A DNA stretch of 64,000 nt, taken from the NCBI GenBank assembly GCA_032718865.1, contig JALUTQ010000032.1, forward strand, positions 682,001 through 746,000, written 5' to 3'. The notes beneath the pieces were generated by a model. The model searched no databases and was not told where the DNA came from. It saw only the letters and a list, made by a program, of their open reading frames with translations. This document shows, piece after piece, positions 36,275-46,497 of this stretch (position 1 is its first letter; every line of letters begins with the position of its first letter). A program made the position numbers and the translations under genes. Source of the DNA: Tilletia caries (Eukaryota; Basidiomycota; Exobasidiomycetes; Tilletiales; Tilletiaceae).

Positions 36275-39021
36275 ATGGCACGGATAAGAACACTGAAGAG
36301 CAAATACGTCAGCGCCCCGCCCCAAAACCGCGCGCGTTTCAAGGGCGGAGCCAGCGGCGCCGACGACACGCTCCCCTTAGTCGAGCCAACCCAGATTCTT
36401 GCTTCTTCGTCCTCCTCAAACCCCTTCCGGGGCCGTCACAGTCTTCCGAACAACCACGGCAACCTCATTGACGGCGAGACCGGCAGCTTAGCCCTGCATG
36501 ACGCGCTTCCTTCGTTCGGTGACAACGGGGTACCGGACCACTTTGATGACCACGACTACCTCACGGACCAAGCAGACAGGCCACAGGCAGCCCATGTTCT
36601 CGTTCCATCAATCGCCAGCTTCAACACACCCGCCGCATCCCTGCTCACCGACGCACACAAACTTCCCAAGCCACTCATTCGATTCTTCTCGTGGCATCAG
36701 CTCGTCAACCGCCTTACACCCCTCGCTCCGTCGGTACCCGGTGCGTTCCAACCCCAAGGAACGTTGGTGTGCTCATGCAGTCTTAATACCCAGGTTGGCT
36801 ACGACGTCCGAGTCATCCGCCAAGTCCGGACCCACCTTCACCGAGTGCGCTCATGCAAGGACCATCTCGTCGACACCTTGATTCTGGCCGGAGCATTCCC
36901 CGCGGCACCCATACTTCCTCGTGTCGCGATCGACACCGCGATTCTACGCCTGTACGTTGCAACCAGCAACTGGTCCAACGCCAGCGACTTTGGATATGCT
37001 CATGCTCTTCTCGAGGCGTCTGGGGCCATGATCCACAACGACGGACTCCGCAAGCTCCTTCAATCCGCCTCCATCTGGTACTCGGCTCTCAGACACTACG
37101 CCCATGACACGCAACTCCAGAGCGCCCGCATGTGGACAAAGACCCGCCCCCTTGTTTCGCACGACGACCTCGCCCTGACCTTCTCGGACCTGCTCAATCG
37201 CTGCCCTGCGTGCTTCTACAGTCTATCCGACGAAGCTAGCAAGGACAAATCCATGGCCCACTCGCCACGGCACCCTCAACTCATCGTTGCCATCGACGGC
37301 AATTTCACGCAGCGCCGGCTCGCCGATCTCGACCTCGTCCAACGGAGCGCCTTGCCTCCCGCGTTCTTTTTGTCGGCGCAGCAAGTCTCAGCGGTTGCGG
37401 ACGCGATGGCAAAAGAGCCGGTCACCGAGCCTGGAGCCGCTGACGGCGACAATGAGGACAAGACGGTCCCTTCTTCCTGGCACGCTTGCAAATCTAACGT
37501 CCTCGCTGCTGACGAGAGGGCAGCCAAGGCGGCCAGCGGTCCATGTGACATTACCGGCGTCATGGGGTTGTGCTGCCGGCACGACGTGCCTCTTGTCTTC
37601 TGTGACATAGACACGCCTGGTGAGCTCCCGTCCCTTCCAATTCCATCCCTCATTGACCGCTCATTTGAACACACATATCTTCGTCGCACCCCTACCTCGC
37701 AGGCGAACGACACCATTATGCCATCGCCCTTCTCAAACATCTCACCAACGCGGTGCCGAACCTCGAGCGCGTTGGAGTCCTTTACGACATTGGCTGCAGG
37801 TTTCCTGCCAAAAAAAATGTCAAGACGCTGTTCACCGTCACCATCACGTGGGCTGTCTCCGTCTTCCACGTTTTTGGGCATTCTTATCAATGCCAGATCT
37901 TGTACAGCCCACGCAGGATCGCTGGCTTTGGGTGGTCCGACGGGGAGGGAATGGAGCGCATTTGGTCGTCCCTTTCCACGCTCATTGTCGCCGCACGGTC
38001 CATGTCCCATGGCGACCGTCGCCACGTCCTTGAACAACGGCTCCAACATCATGCGAGTCGGGCCCGCGCCGGCCTGCTCATACACCTCAAGACTCGGCTG
38101 TCCTCCATGGCCGCGGTGATCGCGGATGCCCGCGCCGTTCTCAAGGCTCCGACCACGCGGCAGCTCATCTTGCCGCGATACGAGTCCATGGGCCTGGCAA
38201 GAAGGACCTGGTTGCTGTCTGCTGCCCACACAGGTTCCGATTCCAAGATATGTCACGTCCTCTCCAGATTGAAGGTCCTCCGGTGCAGGAAGGTTATCCA
38301 GCCAGTACCCCCCGACGACGAACTACCTGACCATCAGAGGTTCGCGATGCAGCTCCTTGCGCGCCTTGGGTCGATACGACAGGGCCACCAGCAGATTCAA
38401 GGGCGGCAGAACAAAGGGGTGCGGGGGACGGCCATCGTCAAAGCCATCAGCAGGAATCTCGCCACCGCAAAGAACGCAGCCTACGAACTCCTCCCGAAAC
38501 TCAACGAAGCGGTTCGAGTGCGATCGCGCACCCATCTGGAACCCTTTTCGCCGTTACAGAGACAGGATCTCTTTTCGGATGCCGCGTACCGATGGGTTGC
38601 GCGTGAGACGCAACAGTACTCGGCTTGGTGGTCAAACCCGGTCGCTTCGGCAGCGATCGACGCCTACGAAGAGCTTGAACGCCTGCACGAAGAGTCTGTC
38701 AGGATTCGTCTGGAGATGCGGTCGGCCATCGTTTGGCTCAAGGCTTCCATCACCGATGCGTTTGCATCCGACTCTACTGCGAACAGCGCCTATCAGCTCG
38801 ACATCATGCGCATCTACTTGTCCTGGTATTCACCTAACGCTCGCAAGAGGTTCTCTCCCCCAGCTGCGCAAGATCGTTATCCGTGGGCTCTGCCTCCCGA
38901 CGCCCAGAAGATCGTCGACACCGCCACACAAGTAATTCCCGTCCAGATCCACGAAGAAGAACAAGAGCTCGTCAACGAGGCGGTCAAGCTGCTGCGAGCC
39001 GGCATCATCAACCCCTCCTGA
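36275..39021 (+). CDS. KDZ (Kyakuja-Dileera-Zisupton) family transposase, 887 aa
   Basis: Two exons, 36275-37619 and 37703-39021, joined by an 83-nt intron in phase 1. The splice restores DTPGERHHYAIALLKHL, a strongly conserved KDZ stretch, which supports the model. Catalytic candidates are D in VAIDGNF (about residue 339), D in LYDIGC (about 477) and E in DGEGMERIWSSLS (about 530). GVMGLCCRHDVPLVF and FHVFGHSYQCQ are further family hallmarks. No stop or frameshift interrupts it. The N-terminal Cys/His region is less clear. KDZ elements are abundant in basidiomycetes and can carry passenger genes. Element ends were not found. Confidence 0.88.
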
Positions 39022-39204
39022 CATCTTTGGATGGGCCCACAGTCGCTGGACAGCAATCCGCTGAGTTTCTCCCGTGTGCTAGGGTGTGCGCTGATGATGA
39101 AAGAACGGCGAGCATGGGGTTGGGGACGATAATATCTCCGTATGAACTCCATTCCTTTGATTTACCAATTCACGAACCGAAAAGATATCTCTACATTCTA
39201 GCGT

Positions 39205-39830
39205 TACTGTGACCGTTGCGGCGGCGTCGTGATTTGCATTGCATCAGAAGACGAGGCCGCGTCTGGAGCTGGCGGCGGGTGTGTGACCAGCAGAGCTAGG
39301 GAGGGTTCAAGGCGGATGTTTAGGATTGAGAGCGTCTCGGCCTGGAGCGCTATGCACCTCGTACATTGGTGTACACTGTGCGAATCACTGACTGTGTTGA
39401 CGATCCTGGCCTTGTCGTTCCAATTGATTCGGGACTGGTTGAAGTAGAGCCACGAGCCAACGTTGGCGGCGAATAAATCGGTGGCCCGCTTTCTCTCCTT
39501 TCGCAGAGCCGCGTACCGATGGACGAACTGGGCGCCCATGCTATGTCCACCGAAGACGAAGCGCTGAGCATTGGGGTACTCTTCGTCGCATAGCTGACCA
39601 CTGCGTCGGTCGCATCACAGCTCGAGACAGACGCGGCTCTGAGGCGCTTGGGGTTGATGCCGTTCCAGCCGTCGGCCCAGGTGTTGGAGAGGGAGAGCAA
39701 GTCGGTCTCAGTCGCAGAGCTATCCTTGCCATGCTTGGGGCCGAGGAACTGGGGCACGATCACCGCGATCCGCTGGTGAGAGGAGATAAACGCCTGGTCG
39801 GCGTAGGCCTTCTTCTTTGCGTTGTTGAGG
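39205..39830 (-). pseudogene. Alpha/beta hydrolase pseudogene, main fragment
   Basis: Minus-strand frames hold successive pieces of one alpha/beta hydrolase. AVIVPQFLGPKHGKD, then SNTWADGWNGINP, then SSCDATDAVVSYAT is in one frame. After a one-base shift near 39570-39580, AQRFVFGGHSMGAQFVHRYA follows, in which GHSMG is the nucleophile elbow. The segment ending NVGSWLYFNQSR fits fungal secreted-type hydrolases of this layout. No continuous reading frame exists, so this is a decayed gene. Confidence 0.65.
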
Positions 39831-39999
39831 TTCCGTATGTCCATCCGTCCCGACCTTTGGTCTTCGTCCCGATCACGACATGGAGCACGCCCGCCGGGTT
39901 GTCGATGGCAAAACTCCCATACCTCCAACGGAACGAATGGACGAAAAGAAGACGTCAAGGGAGATCCGACCGAGACTCCTCCGAGGTCCTGGGCGATCG

Positions 40000-40620
40000 T
40001 GCTTGAGCCGATACTCTCGTTCACCAGGGCACTGATTGGGATTTGGGGCTGGTGGGAGCTCGAGTTGGGCGTCGAGGGCGAGCGCTGGGGGGATGCGTTG
40101 TCTCCGACCGATGCAGCGTTGGGAGCGAAGCCGCTCTGCTGTACTCGATTTCCGAACATGGTCGAGGATGTGGACTCGATCCTGTCGCTCGCAAGACGAA
40201 GCGCTGGGCATTGGGGTTCCTCTTCGTCGCATAGCTGACCACCGCATCGATCGCACCACATCTCGAGACAGACTCGGCGCCGAGGCGCTTGAGGTTGAGG
40301 CCGTTCAAGCCGTCGGCCCAGGTGTAGTGGAAGAGCTTGGGGTTGAAGTCGTTCCAGCTGTCGGCCCAGGTGTTGGGGAGGCAGAGCAAGTCGGTCTCAG
40401 TCGCAGAGCCATCCTTGCGATGCTTGGAGCCGAGTAATCTGGTAGAGTCCTGTGGGTTAGGTGATATGACGATCGGTGGTGCAGTTCGTAGAAAGCAACA
40501 TGTGTTGGAGGACATACCTGATCGAGCGTGGCGATTTGATGTCGGCGAAGATGCGCTGGACTCTGAGGGAGGAACAACAACGCGCGAGAGGTCCTGACAC
40601 GTGTCTCGGGTTCGCACAGC
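40000..40620 (-). pseudogene. Second, partial copy of the alpha/beta hydrolase region
   Basis: The stretch 40205-40440 repeats 39568-39745 with roughly 80-85 percent identity by eye (GSKHRKDGSATETDLL against GPKHGKDSSATETDLL). It carries an extra internal duplication of about 45 bp (GTCGGCCCAGGTGT occurs at both ends). The nucleophile elbow is lost in this copy. The duplication is direct, same strand, about 640 bp apart. Confidence 0.6.
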
Positions 40621-40773
40621 TCGAGAGCGGCCAGCAGGGCAAGACTACGTGGTGCCGCGCTTGTAAACGACGCCGGAAGCGACGAGCTGGTCCACCTTGA
40701 CTGTGTTGTTAATGCCGACGTGAATGAAGATGAGAAGATTACGCTGTAGTCTGGAGGCCGATAAAAAAGATCT

Positions 40774-40826
40774 TCTGCGCAAGCGCAGGGGGCAGGAGGA
40801 CATCTGCGCAAGCGCAGGAGGACATG
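40774..40826. repeat. Tandem repeat containing CTGCGCAAGCGCAG inverted repeats
   Basis: Two copies of a roughly 25-bp unit, each with a 6-bp inverted repeat separated by AA. Confidence 0.8.
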
Positions 40827-41890
40827 GTTCACAAGAGGGAAGATGATGGCGAGCGGGTCGGGGATGACATACAGGAAGGACTCTTCTCGGCCGATACAGC
40901 AATGTGCACATTTCATATCTGACGCCGTCTCGCCGCTCCTCCATCAACCACTCTCGCGCTTGCCGCGATTGAATGCTCGCTCGGACTCTCTCGCGCTCGC
41001 CGCGAATGCACGACTCGAACTCGCGCTCGCCGCGCATGCTCGCCCAGATGTCATGGCTCGACGGAAACTCGTAGCACTGACTCTCCACCACGATGGCGCG
41101 AGGGTACGCACTGCAGCATCCTCTCCTCCGAGCTACTTCAACTAGCCACCACCACCTCGCCACCACTTCGTCCGCGGTTGCCACCGCCTCGTGCCCAATT
41201 GCGCAACCACCGCGTCCCGTTGGCCTGACCGTACGTGAGTCCTGACTTCTGTGGCTACGACTTCTGTGGCTATGTGCCGTTTGTTTGCATCAGCTGACCC
41301 TCGGACTACCCTCGGACAGCTTGGCCGAAATTTAGAAGTATGGCACGACCTACCTCTGATAGGATCGCTGAGGCCAATCCTTGGGCCCGGTGTCACAAAC
41401 TCCCTCCGAACTTCGACGTCCTCCGCCAGTCTCCGCGTCCGATCGTCCCTAGGCTGGGGAGCACCTTCGTCCGTCCGGATGCCCGGTGCGTGGGACGCGC
41501 TTGCGGATTACGAGAATGCGCCGACCAAGTCTCCTGAGCTGGAGTTCGGAGTTGCCATGCGGTACGGGGCGTGGGAATGGAGGACCGGTAGCGGGACGGA
41601 CCGTCGGCGCGCGGTCAACGAGGAGTCATCGACCCGTCGATACCCAGCCAGGTCCGAAGTATGCAGCTCGTCACAATCGCCGACACTCCAGGCCTCCAGC
41701 CGCTGCGGATGTTAACCCTGCCACTGCCGACGACACTGACTGTGGTGAACTACAGCGACGACGCCACATCGGCCGCCTCTTCCGTACCCTCTGCCTCCAC
41801 TGCCGTCACGTTAGCTGCAGTCGACCTCTCCACAGTCTAGTATGGTCAACTAGGCGGTCGCCGCCTCGCACCGCGCAGGCTCTCCGTCCT
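40827..41890. other. Unassigned GC-rich region with small direct repeats
   Basis: No continuous gene. It has small duplications (CTCGCGCTCGCCGCG units near 40970-41040; GACTTCTGTGGCTA pair near 41245-41275). A segment at 41600-41720 reading MQLVTIADTPGL could be a further relic of the chitin-synthase motor fragment that follows, but this is weak. Confidence 0.4.
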
Positions 41891-41894
41891 CGCC

Positions 41895-42540
41895 ATCATG
41901 TGACAAGCAGTGGCTCTCCGTCCTCGCACCCGAAGAACGTACCTTCCACGTCTTCTATCAGCTCCCTGCAGGTGCCACACAACAGCGAGACCAGTTCCAT
42001 CCCGACGACGTCACCTCCTACGCCCTCCTTGCCCAGTCGGGCTGCTACGGTCTCCCAGGTGGGCCCACCTCCGACGACAGTATGGCCATTGACGAACTCC
42101 GCGCCGCCATGAAGGTTCACGGTTTCAAGGCCGGTCAAACACACAGTCTCCATTTTCAAATTAATCTCAGCCATGCTGCTCCTCGGAATCTTGCCGTTGG
42201 AACCCTTGAATTCGCTGACCCAGGCGCATGCTGCGATACGTCGCCAACCGGGACACACTGGAGGATGCGGTCGACCTGCTTGGTGTCGATCCGGACAGCT
42301 CTGAATAGGCTTAACCCTCCCGCACCCGTCTCGTCCGCAAGAAAATCGTTTGCATCTACCTCACCGCCGACGCCGCCGGTCGACAACGTGACAACCTCGT
42401 TCGTTCGGCACCTCTTCTTCGCGTTCATCGTCGAGACTGCGGACCACAAGATTGCGTCTGCCTCCGACAACACCGTCCCGCTCCATATCGTCCAGCGCGA
42501 CCTGCATGGCTATCAGTTCCGGTCCGGGTCCAGTCTCGCT
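41895..42540 (+). pseudogene. Myosin-motor chitin synthase fragment (class V/VII type)
   Basis: The + strand reads EERTFHVFYQLPAGATQQRD, then YALLAQSGCYGLPGGPTSDDS and DELRAAMKVHGFKA, which match the motor domain fused to fungal chitin synthases. The similarity continues in other frames: DTLEDAVDLLGVDPDS, then RTRLVRKKIV, then FFAFIVETADHKIASASDN. At least three frame changes and stop codons interrupt it. It is a decayed fragment, covering a small part of a protein usually about 1,800 aa long. Confidence 0.75.
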
Positions 42541-42574
42541 CCAGCATGCGCTCCCCATCGTCGGGCTTACCCTC

Positions 42575-42950
42575 GCCGTCGTCGTCCGCGCTCGCCATCG
42601 TCGCGCTCGCTATCGTCGTCTGCGCTCGCTCCCATCTCTCGGTCCAGCATACGCACCGGCGTCGCGCTCGCCATCGTCGTCTGCGCTCGCCCCCATCTCT
42701 CGGTCCAGCATGCGCGCCATCGTCGCTGTCGCCATCGTCGTCTGCGCTCGCGACAACGGTCATCGCGCTCGCCATCGTCTGTGCTCCTGCGCCCATCGTC
42801 GCGCTCGCCATCGTCTGTGCTCCTGCGCTCGCCATCATCATCGCGCTCGCCTCCGTCGCGCTCGCCATCGTCTGTGCTCCTGCGCCCATCGTCGCGCTCG
42901 CCATCGTCGCTGTCGCCATCGTCGTCTGCGCGTGCCATCATTCGTCGTGC
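42575..42950. repeat. Degenerate GCTCGCCATCGTC satellite-like array
   Basis: Dozens of variants of GCTCGCCATCGTC and TCTGCGCTCGC in tandem. It yields long but meaningless open frames on both strands (Ala/Thr/Met-rich or Arg/Ser-rich repeats), which I do not annotate as genes. Confidence 0.9.
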
Positions 42951-43052
42951 TCTCGTACCCTTGCGCCTGTCCTCGCCCTCGGGCTCATGCAAATCAAATC
43001 AAAGATGGGCTGTTATTCGGGTTGAGACGCGTACATGTGTGATAGAGATGGG

Positions 43053-43978
43053 TTAGGGGGAGGGCTTAGACTTCTTCCACAAGGGAAAGACGTCTGCGTG
43101 GGAGGTAGAAGTCCCGCGAACGAAGCACGCTGCGCGCTTCACCCCGACGACCGTGAAGTCGGAGTCGACGGGGGACGCGGGTGCTTGGGGGGGAGCGGGG
43201 GGTGTGCCGACAGCGTCGACCTCTTCGACGAGCTCTTCCTGGTCGATCTGGGCGAAGACGTCGTCCCAGTCGGCGTCGTACGCCGCCAACCCGGCGTCAC
43301 CAGCGCCCTCGTTGGCGTCAGCGTCGTCGGGTTGGGCATCGACGACGGCGGCTTCATCGTCGTCGTCATCGGCGTTGGCTTCGGCGTCGGCGGCGTCGTC
43401 GTCATCGATGGTGCTGGCCTGGGATGAGAGGTCCGTGAGATCGTCGTCGTCGTCGTCGTCGGCCACACCGCCGGGGGGGACATAGCCGCCGCCGGGATTC
43501 AGTTCCACCAGCTGCTGTTCGGCCACGGCGTCCCCCCCTCCGTCGGTTGTGGCCGAATCTTGTGTGAACTGCGCCGACTCCTCCCCTTCCGAGGACGGCG
43601 CGTCCTCGATAACCTCGTCGGGGGGCGCGACGAATGCGACGAGATCGGCGCCGTCGTCGTCTCCGTCCGACGAGGCCTCTTCGTCGCTGATGTCGTCGGC
43701 GTCGTCAGGCTCGGCCCCGGCAGGCTCCTCCTCGTTCGGGTCCACGTCGTGCTCGGCCGCCTGGTCAAAGGGAAAGCCAGCATTATCTCCAGTAGAGTCC
43801 GTGCTCTGTAACGATGGTTAGAACATGTATTAGTAGTGTTCTGCGAAATGTAACGAGGCTTCTTACTCACGTTGCCCGACGCTGGTGGTGCCGGGTCGAA
43901 GAAAGGCTGCGAAGACAAGATCTCCGCCAAACTAATGGGTGAAGAAGGGGGGGAGTTGACAATGAAGCGAGTAGGCAT
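43053..43978 (-). CDS. Acidic protein of unknown function, 286 aa
   Basis: Two exons, 43978-43871 and 43805-43053, with a 65-nt phase-0 intron. The N-terminus is MPTRFIVNSPPSSPISLAEI. Exon 2 is extremely Asp/Glu/Ala-rich (several runs of four to seven Asp) and ends with a short basic/aromatic tail (FTVVGVKRAACF, then FPLWKKSKP). The clean splice sites and intact frame argue for a real gene despite low complexity. Strong Asp-codon repeats create open frames on the opposite strand. I cannot assign a family. It lies in the repeat-rich accessory region. Confidence 0.6.
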
Positions 43979-45675
43979 CGTGGCTGGTAGGTGAGAGGAC
44001 TTCGAGTGTGGTAGTGGTTGTAGGGGACCGCCAGATGGTGATGGCACGCAGTTGGGGGAGGTATCAAAACGGCGCGAAAGTGGTCAAATTACGTAATGAC
44101 ATTTAACGGCACATTAACCCTCATTTACCTGCCATTTAACAGACATTGATGACATCTAACGGACATATAAGCGCCCAATCAGTTAACAATGCTCACCGCA
44201 AACCCAGTTAACATTAGTGGGCTTGCTAACCCGAGTTCTCGCCATTCCCATAAACAAACAGTGCCCCTGTTGGTCTCTACTGGGTCCCTAGGCTCACCTC
44301 TCTCCAGCGCAGGTGTTTTTGTGTCTAGTCAACCCTACGTGGTTGGGGGTGCATGGACTGTGTATTGACTTCATTTGAGCGAAGATGAAGCTCTTGCGCG
44401 TTGCAATACCATCAGACGTTCTGGATGTTGACGACCATTTCCATTTTCATCAATTCCCCAAACCAGAGCAACAGGCGTATAGCTCGGTACAGTCTGAATA
44501 CCTGACGGGACTCCAGGTGCTTCAAACCGGTTTTGGTCGGAGGTACGTGCGGCAGGGCTCCCAAATTGTTGATAATGTTAACTGATTCACACATCGAACA
44601 TGTCCCCGCTCTTCCTTACAGTACTCGCGCGACGCTCCCCTCTCAGCTCCGGCGCGGCGCACAGCGAACGTCAGTACATGACCAGGGCTCTGTGCACTCG
44701 ACACCCGCGTCGACCTCTTCGATCTCGACCGCAGGCGGCAGCATCCGTCCGCAAAGCAAATAGCAATGCGAATGTCATCTGGACGACGACCCAGTTTGGA
44801 TCGGCCAGTGACGCGGCTGGAACCGTCGGCTCAATAGCCCCCGCTCCCGCTCCAGCATCCGCCGACACCTGCGCAGCAGTAGGAACATCTAAACCCCTCA
44901 ACACTCCGACCGACCTCAACACGACCCACACCGAAACACTCGGCGGACCGCCCCTCGCTGATGAAGTTGCTACGATCGACGTCCATCTGCGCAGAACGGA
45001 TTGAACGAAAAGTTCGCAGTGATGGGCTTGAAGGCAGCGGACAACGTCGGTGGCAGCGGCAGCGGTAAGCCTGCCGCAGTCGAGAAGGCGAGCGTTACGA
45101 CCTCCAGCTGTCGTCCCTCGTCAGCAAGGTCAGTGAGTCAACTTGCCACGAATGCTTGCCTTTAACGCCATGATGAGCTCCCATTTTGTTTCTTTCCTTC
45201 TTCTAGCAACCGAACTCTATTCCCACACCGGCATGTCCTGCGCTCTCACGTGGGCAGGGCTCGTTGAGGTCGCGGCCGAGGAGGAGACGAAAGTCGGAGG
45301 GGCGGAAGCCCAGCGGTGGCCAAGGACAGTCGGGAGCGGGGGAAGGAAGCCGAGTACGAGAACGGGTTGGAGTGTCGGCAGGGCACATCAGCGGCGGCAG
45401 CGAGGCAGGGCTGAGAGGGAGGTCGAATCAAGCTGGTTCCCCCCTCTCCAGGGCCCCTCATGCCACCGTTGTTGCCTTACTGTAACTGCTGGGTGCTCGG
45501 GCCGCGGGCGCTTGGGCCCTGTGCCCCTGTTGGGTCAAGGTGCTTGGGCCACCTTTTCACTGTGGCAACGGTTGCCCTCATATCACCACACGTGTATATA
45601 AAGGCGCTCACCTCCGTTCTCCTCCCCCTTTTTTTCCCTCAACTCGAGTCTCCTCGCATCCGCCCCCCCGGGTGG
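43979..45675. other. Unassigned region with a TTAAC-rich block
   Basis: 44090-44250 has repeated TTAAC/TTAACG words at irregular 10-25 bp spacing. Open frames at 44600-45600 are short and lack motifs. No gene supported. Confidence 0.45.
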
Positions 45676-45676
45676 G

Positions 45677-46095
45677 CTGCTGAGCATTGGGCATTCCTCG
45701 CATCCTTCACGGGATCGCTGAGCATTGGGCATTCCTCGCATCCTTCACGGAATCGCTGAGCATTGGGCATTCCTCGCATCCTTCACGGGATCGCTGAGCA
45801 TTGGGTATTCCTCGCATCCTTCACGGGAACGCTGAGCATTGGGCTTCCTCGCACCCTTTTGGATCGCTGAGCTACTTAGACTCGTCGCAATCATATTCGC
45901 ATTAGTAATTAGTTCTCCCGGTCTGAGTCTTCTCGCGCCCCTCGTGGGTTGCTGAGCTTTGGGATTTCCTCGCATCTTTCACGGGATAGCTGAGCAGTGG
46001 GCTTCCTCGCATCCTTCTGGGATTGCTGAGCATTGGGCGTTCCTCGCATGATTGCTGAGCATTGGGCTTCCTCGCATCCTGCTGGATTGCTGAGC
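45677..46095. repeat. Minisatellite with a 38-bp core unit
   Basis: The unit begins GCTGAGCATTGGGCATTCCT and continues CGCATCCTTCACGGGATC. The first four copies are almost identical, followed by increasingly diverged and shortened copies, with an interruption near 45870-45940. Confidence 0.95.
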
Positions 46096-46149
46096 TTCTT
46101 AGACTCTCGTAGCAAACATACTACACAACCGGCAGCCACGCCGAAGAGG

Positions 46150-46350
46150 ACAGGGAGGACGAGTGGCCGTAAAAGCGTGTCCAAATCCCGACCCGACTTC
46201 CACGAACCAGCCGAAAGGATCGCCCCGCCTGACCACGTCGCCCGTCTTGATCTCGAGCGCGATGGAGGCGAACGTCATGGTGCCGATGCAGAACGTGGTC
46301 ACCTCCCGCAAGTTTTCCCGTTTACCTGTGTTGGCGGGCGGGTAAGATCC
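46150..46350 (-). pseudogene. Possible phosphatidylserine decarboxylase-like fragment
   Basis: The minus strand reads FCIGTMTFASIALEIKTG, then GDVVRRGDPFGWF and GSGFGHAF. This resembles the C-terminal beta-rich segment of phosphatidylserine decarboxylases (GATMVGSI, then GDEVKKGDELGYF). It is too short for a gene and the flanks do not extend it. The match is by eye and moderate. Confidence 0.4.
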
Positions 46351-46497
46351 TGAGCCCCTCTCTCGCTCTGTAATACATGAACTCCGGAAGACGGCCGCGA
46401 CGCTGGGTAGCTTCAGAGGAGGAGAGGGTTGACCGCTACCTTTCTGCTGGAGGGGTGCCCAGTTGGATTGCCTGATGTAGAGGGACATGGCAGTGAA

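Noticed and set aside
38357..38935. 192-aa open frame within the KDZ transposase
   Set aside because: It is a shadow of the second transposase exon, Arg/Ser-rich and without motifs.
42425..43025. Long open frames on both strands rich in Ala/Thr/Met or Arg/Ser repeats
   Set aside because: They are products of the degenerate GCTCGCCATCGTC array, open in several frames at once, with no domain or splice structure.
43153..43485. Plus-strand Ser/Ala-rich open frame
   Set aside because: It is the antisense of the Asp-rich coding exon of the acidic gene; Asp codons read backwards give Ser/Val/Ala runs.
45677..46095. CRISPR-like array
   Set aside because: Units are contiguous with no unique spacers, and the DNA is fungal nuclear; it is a minisatellite.
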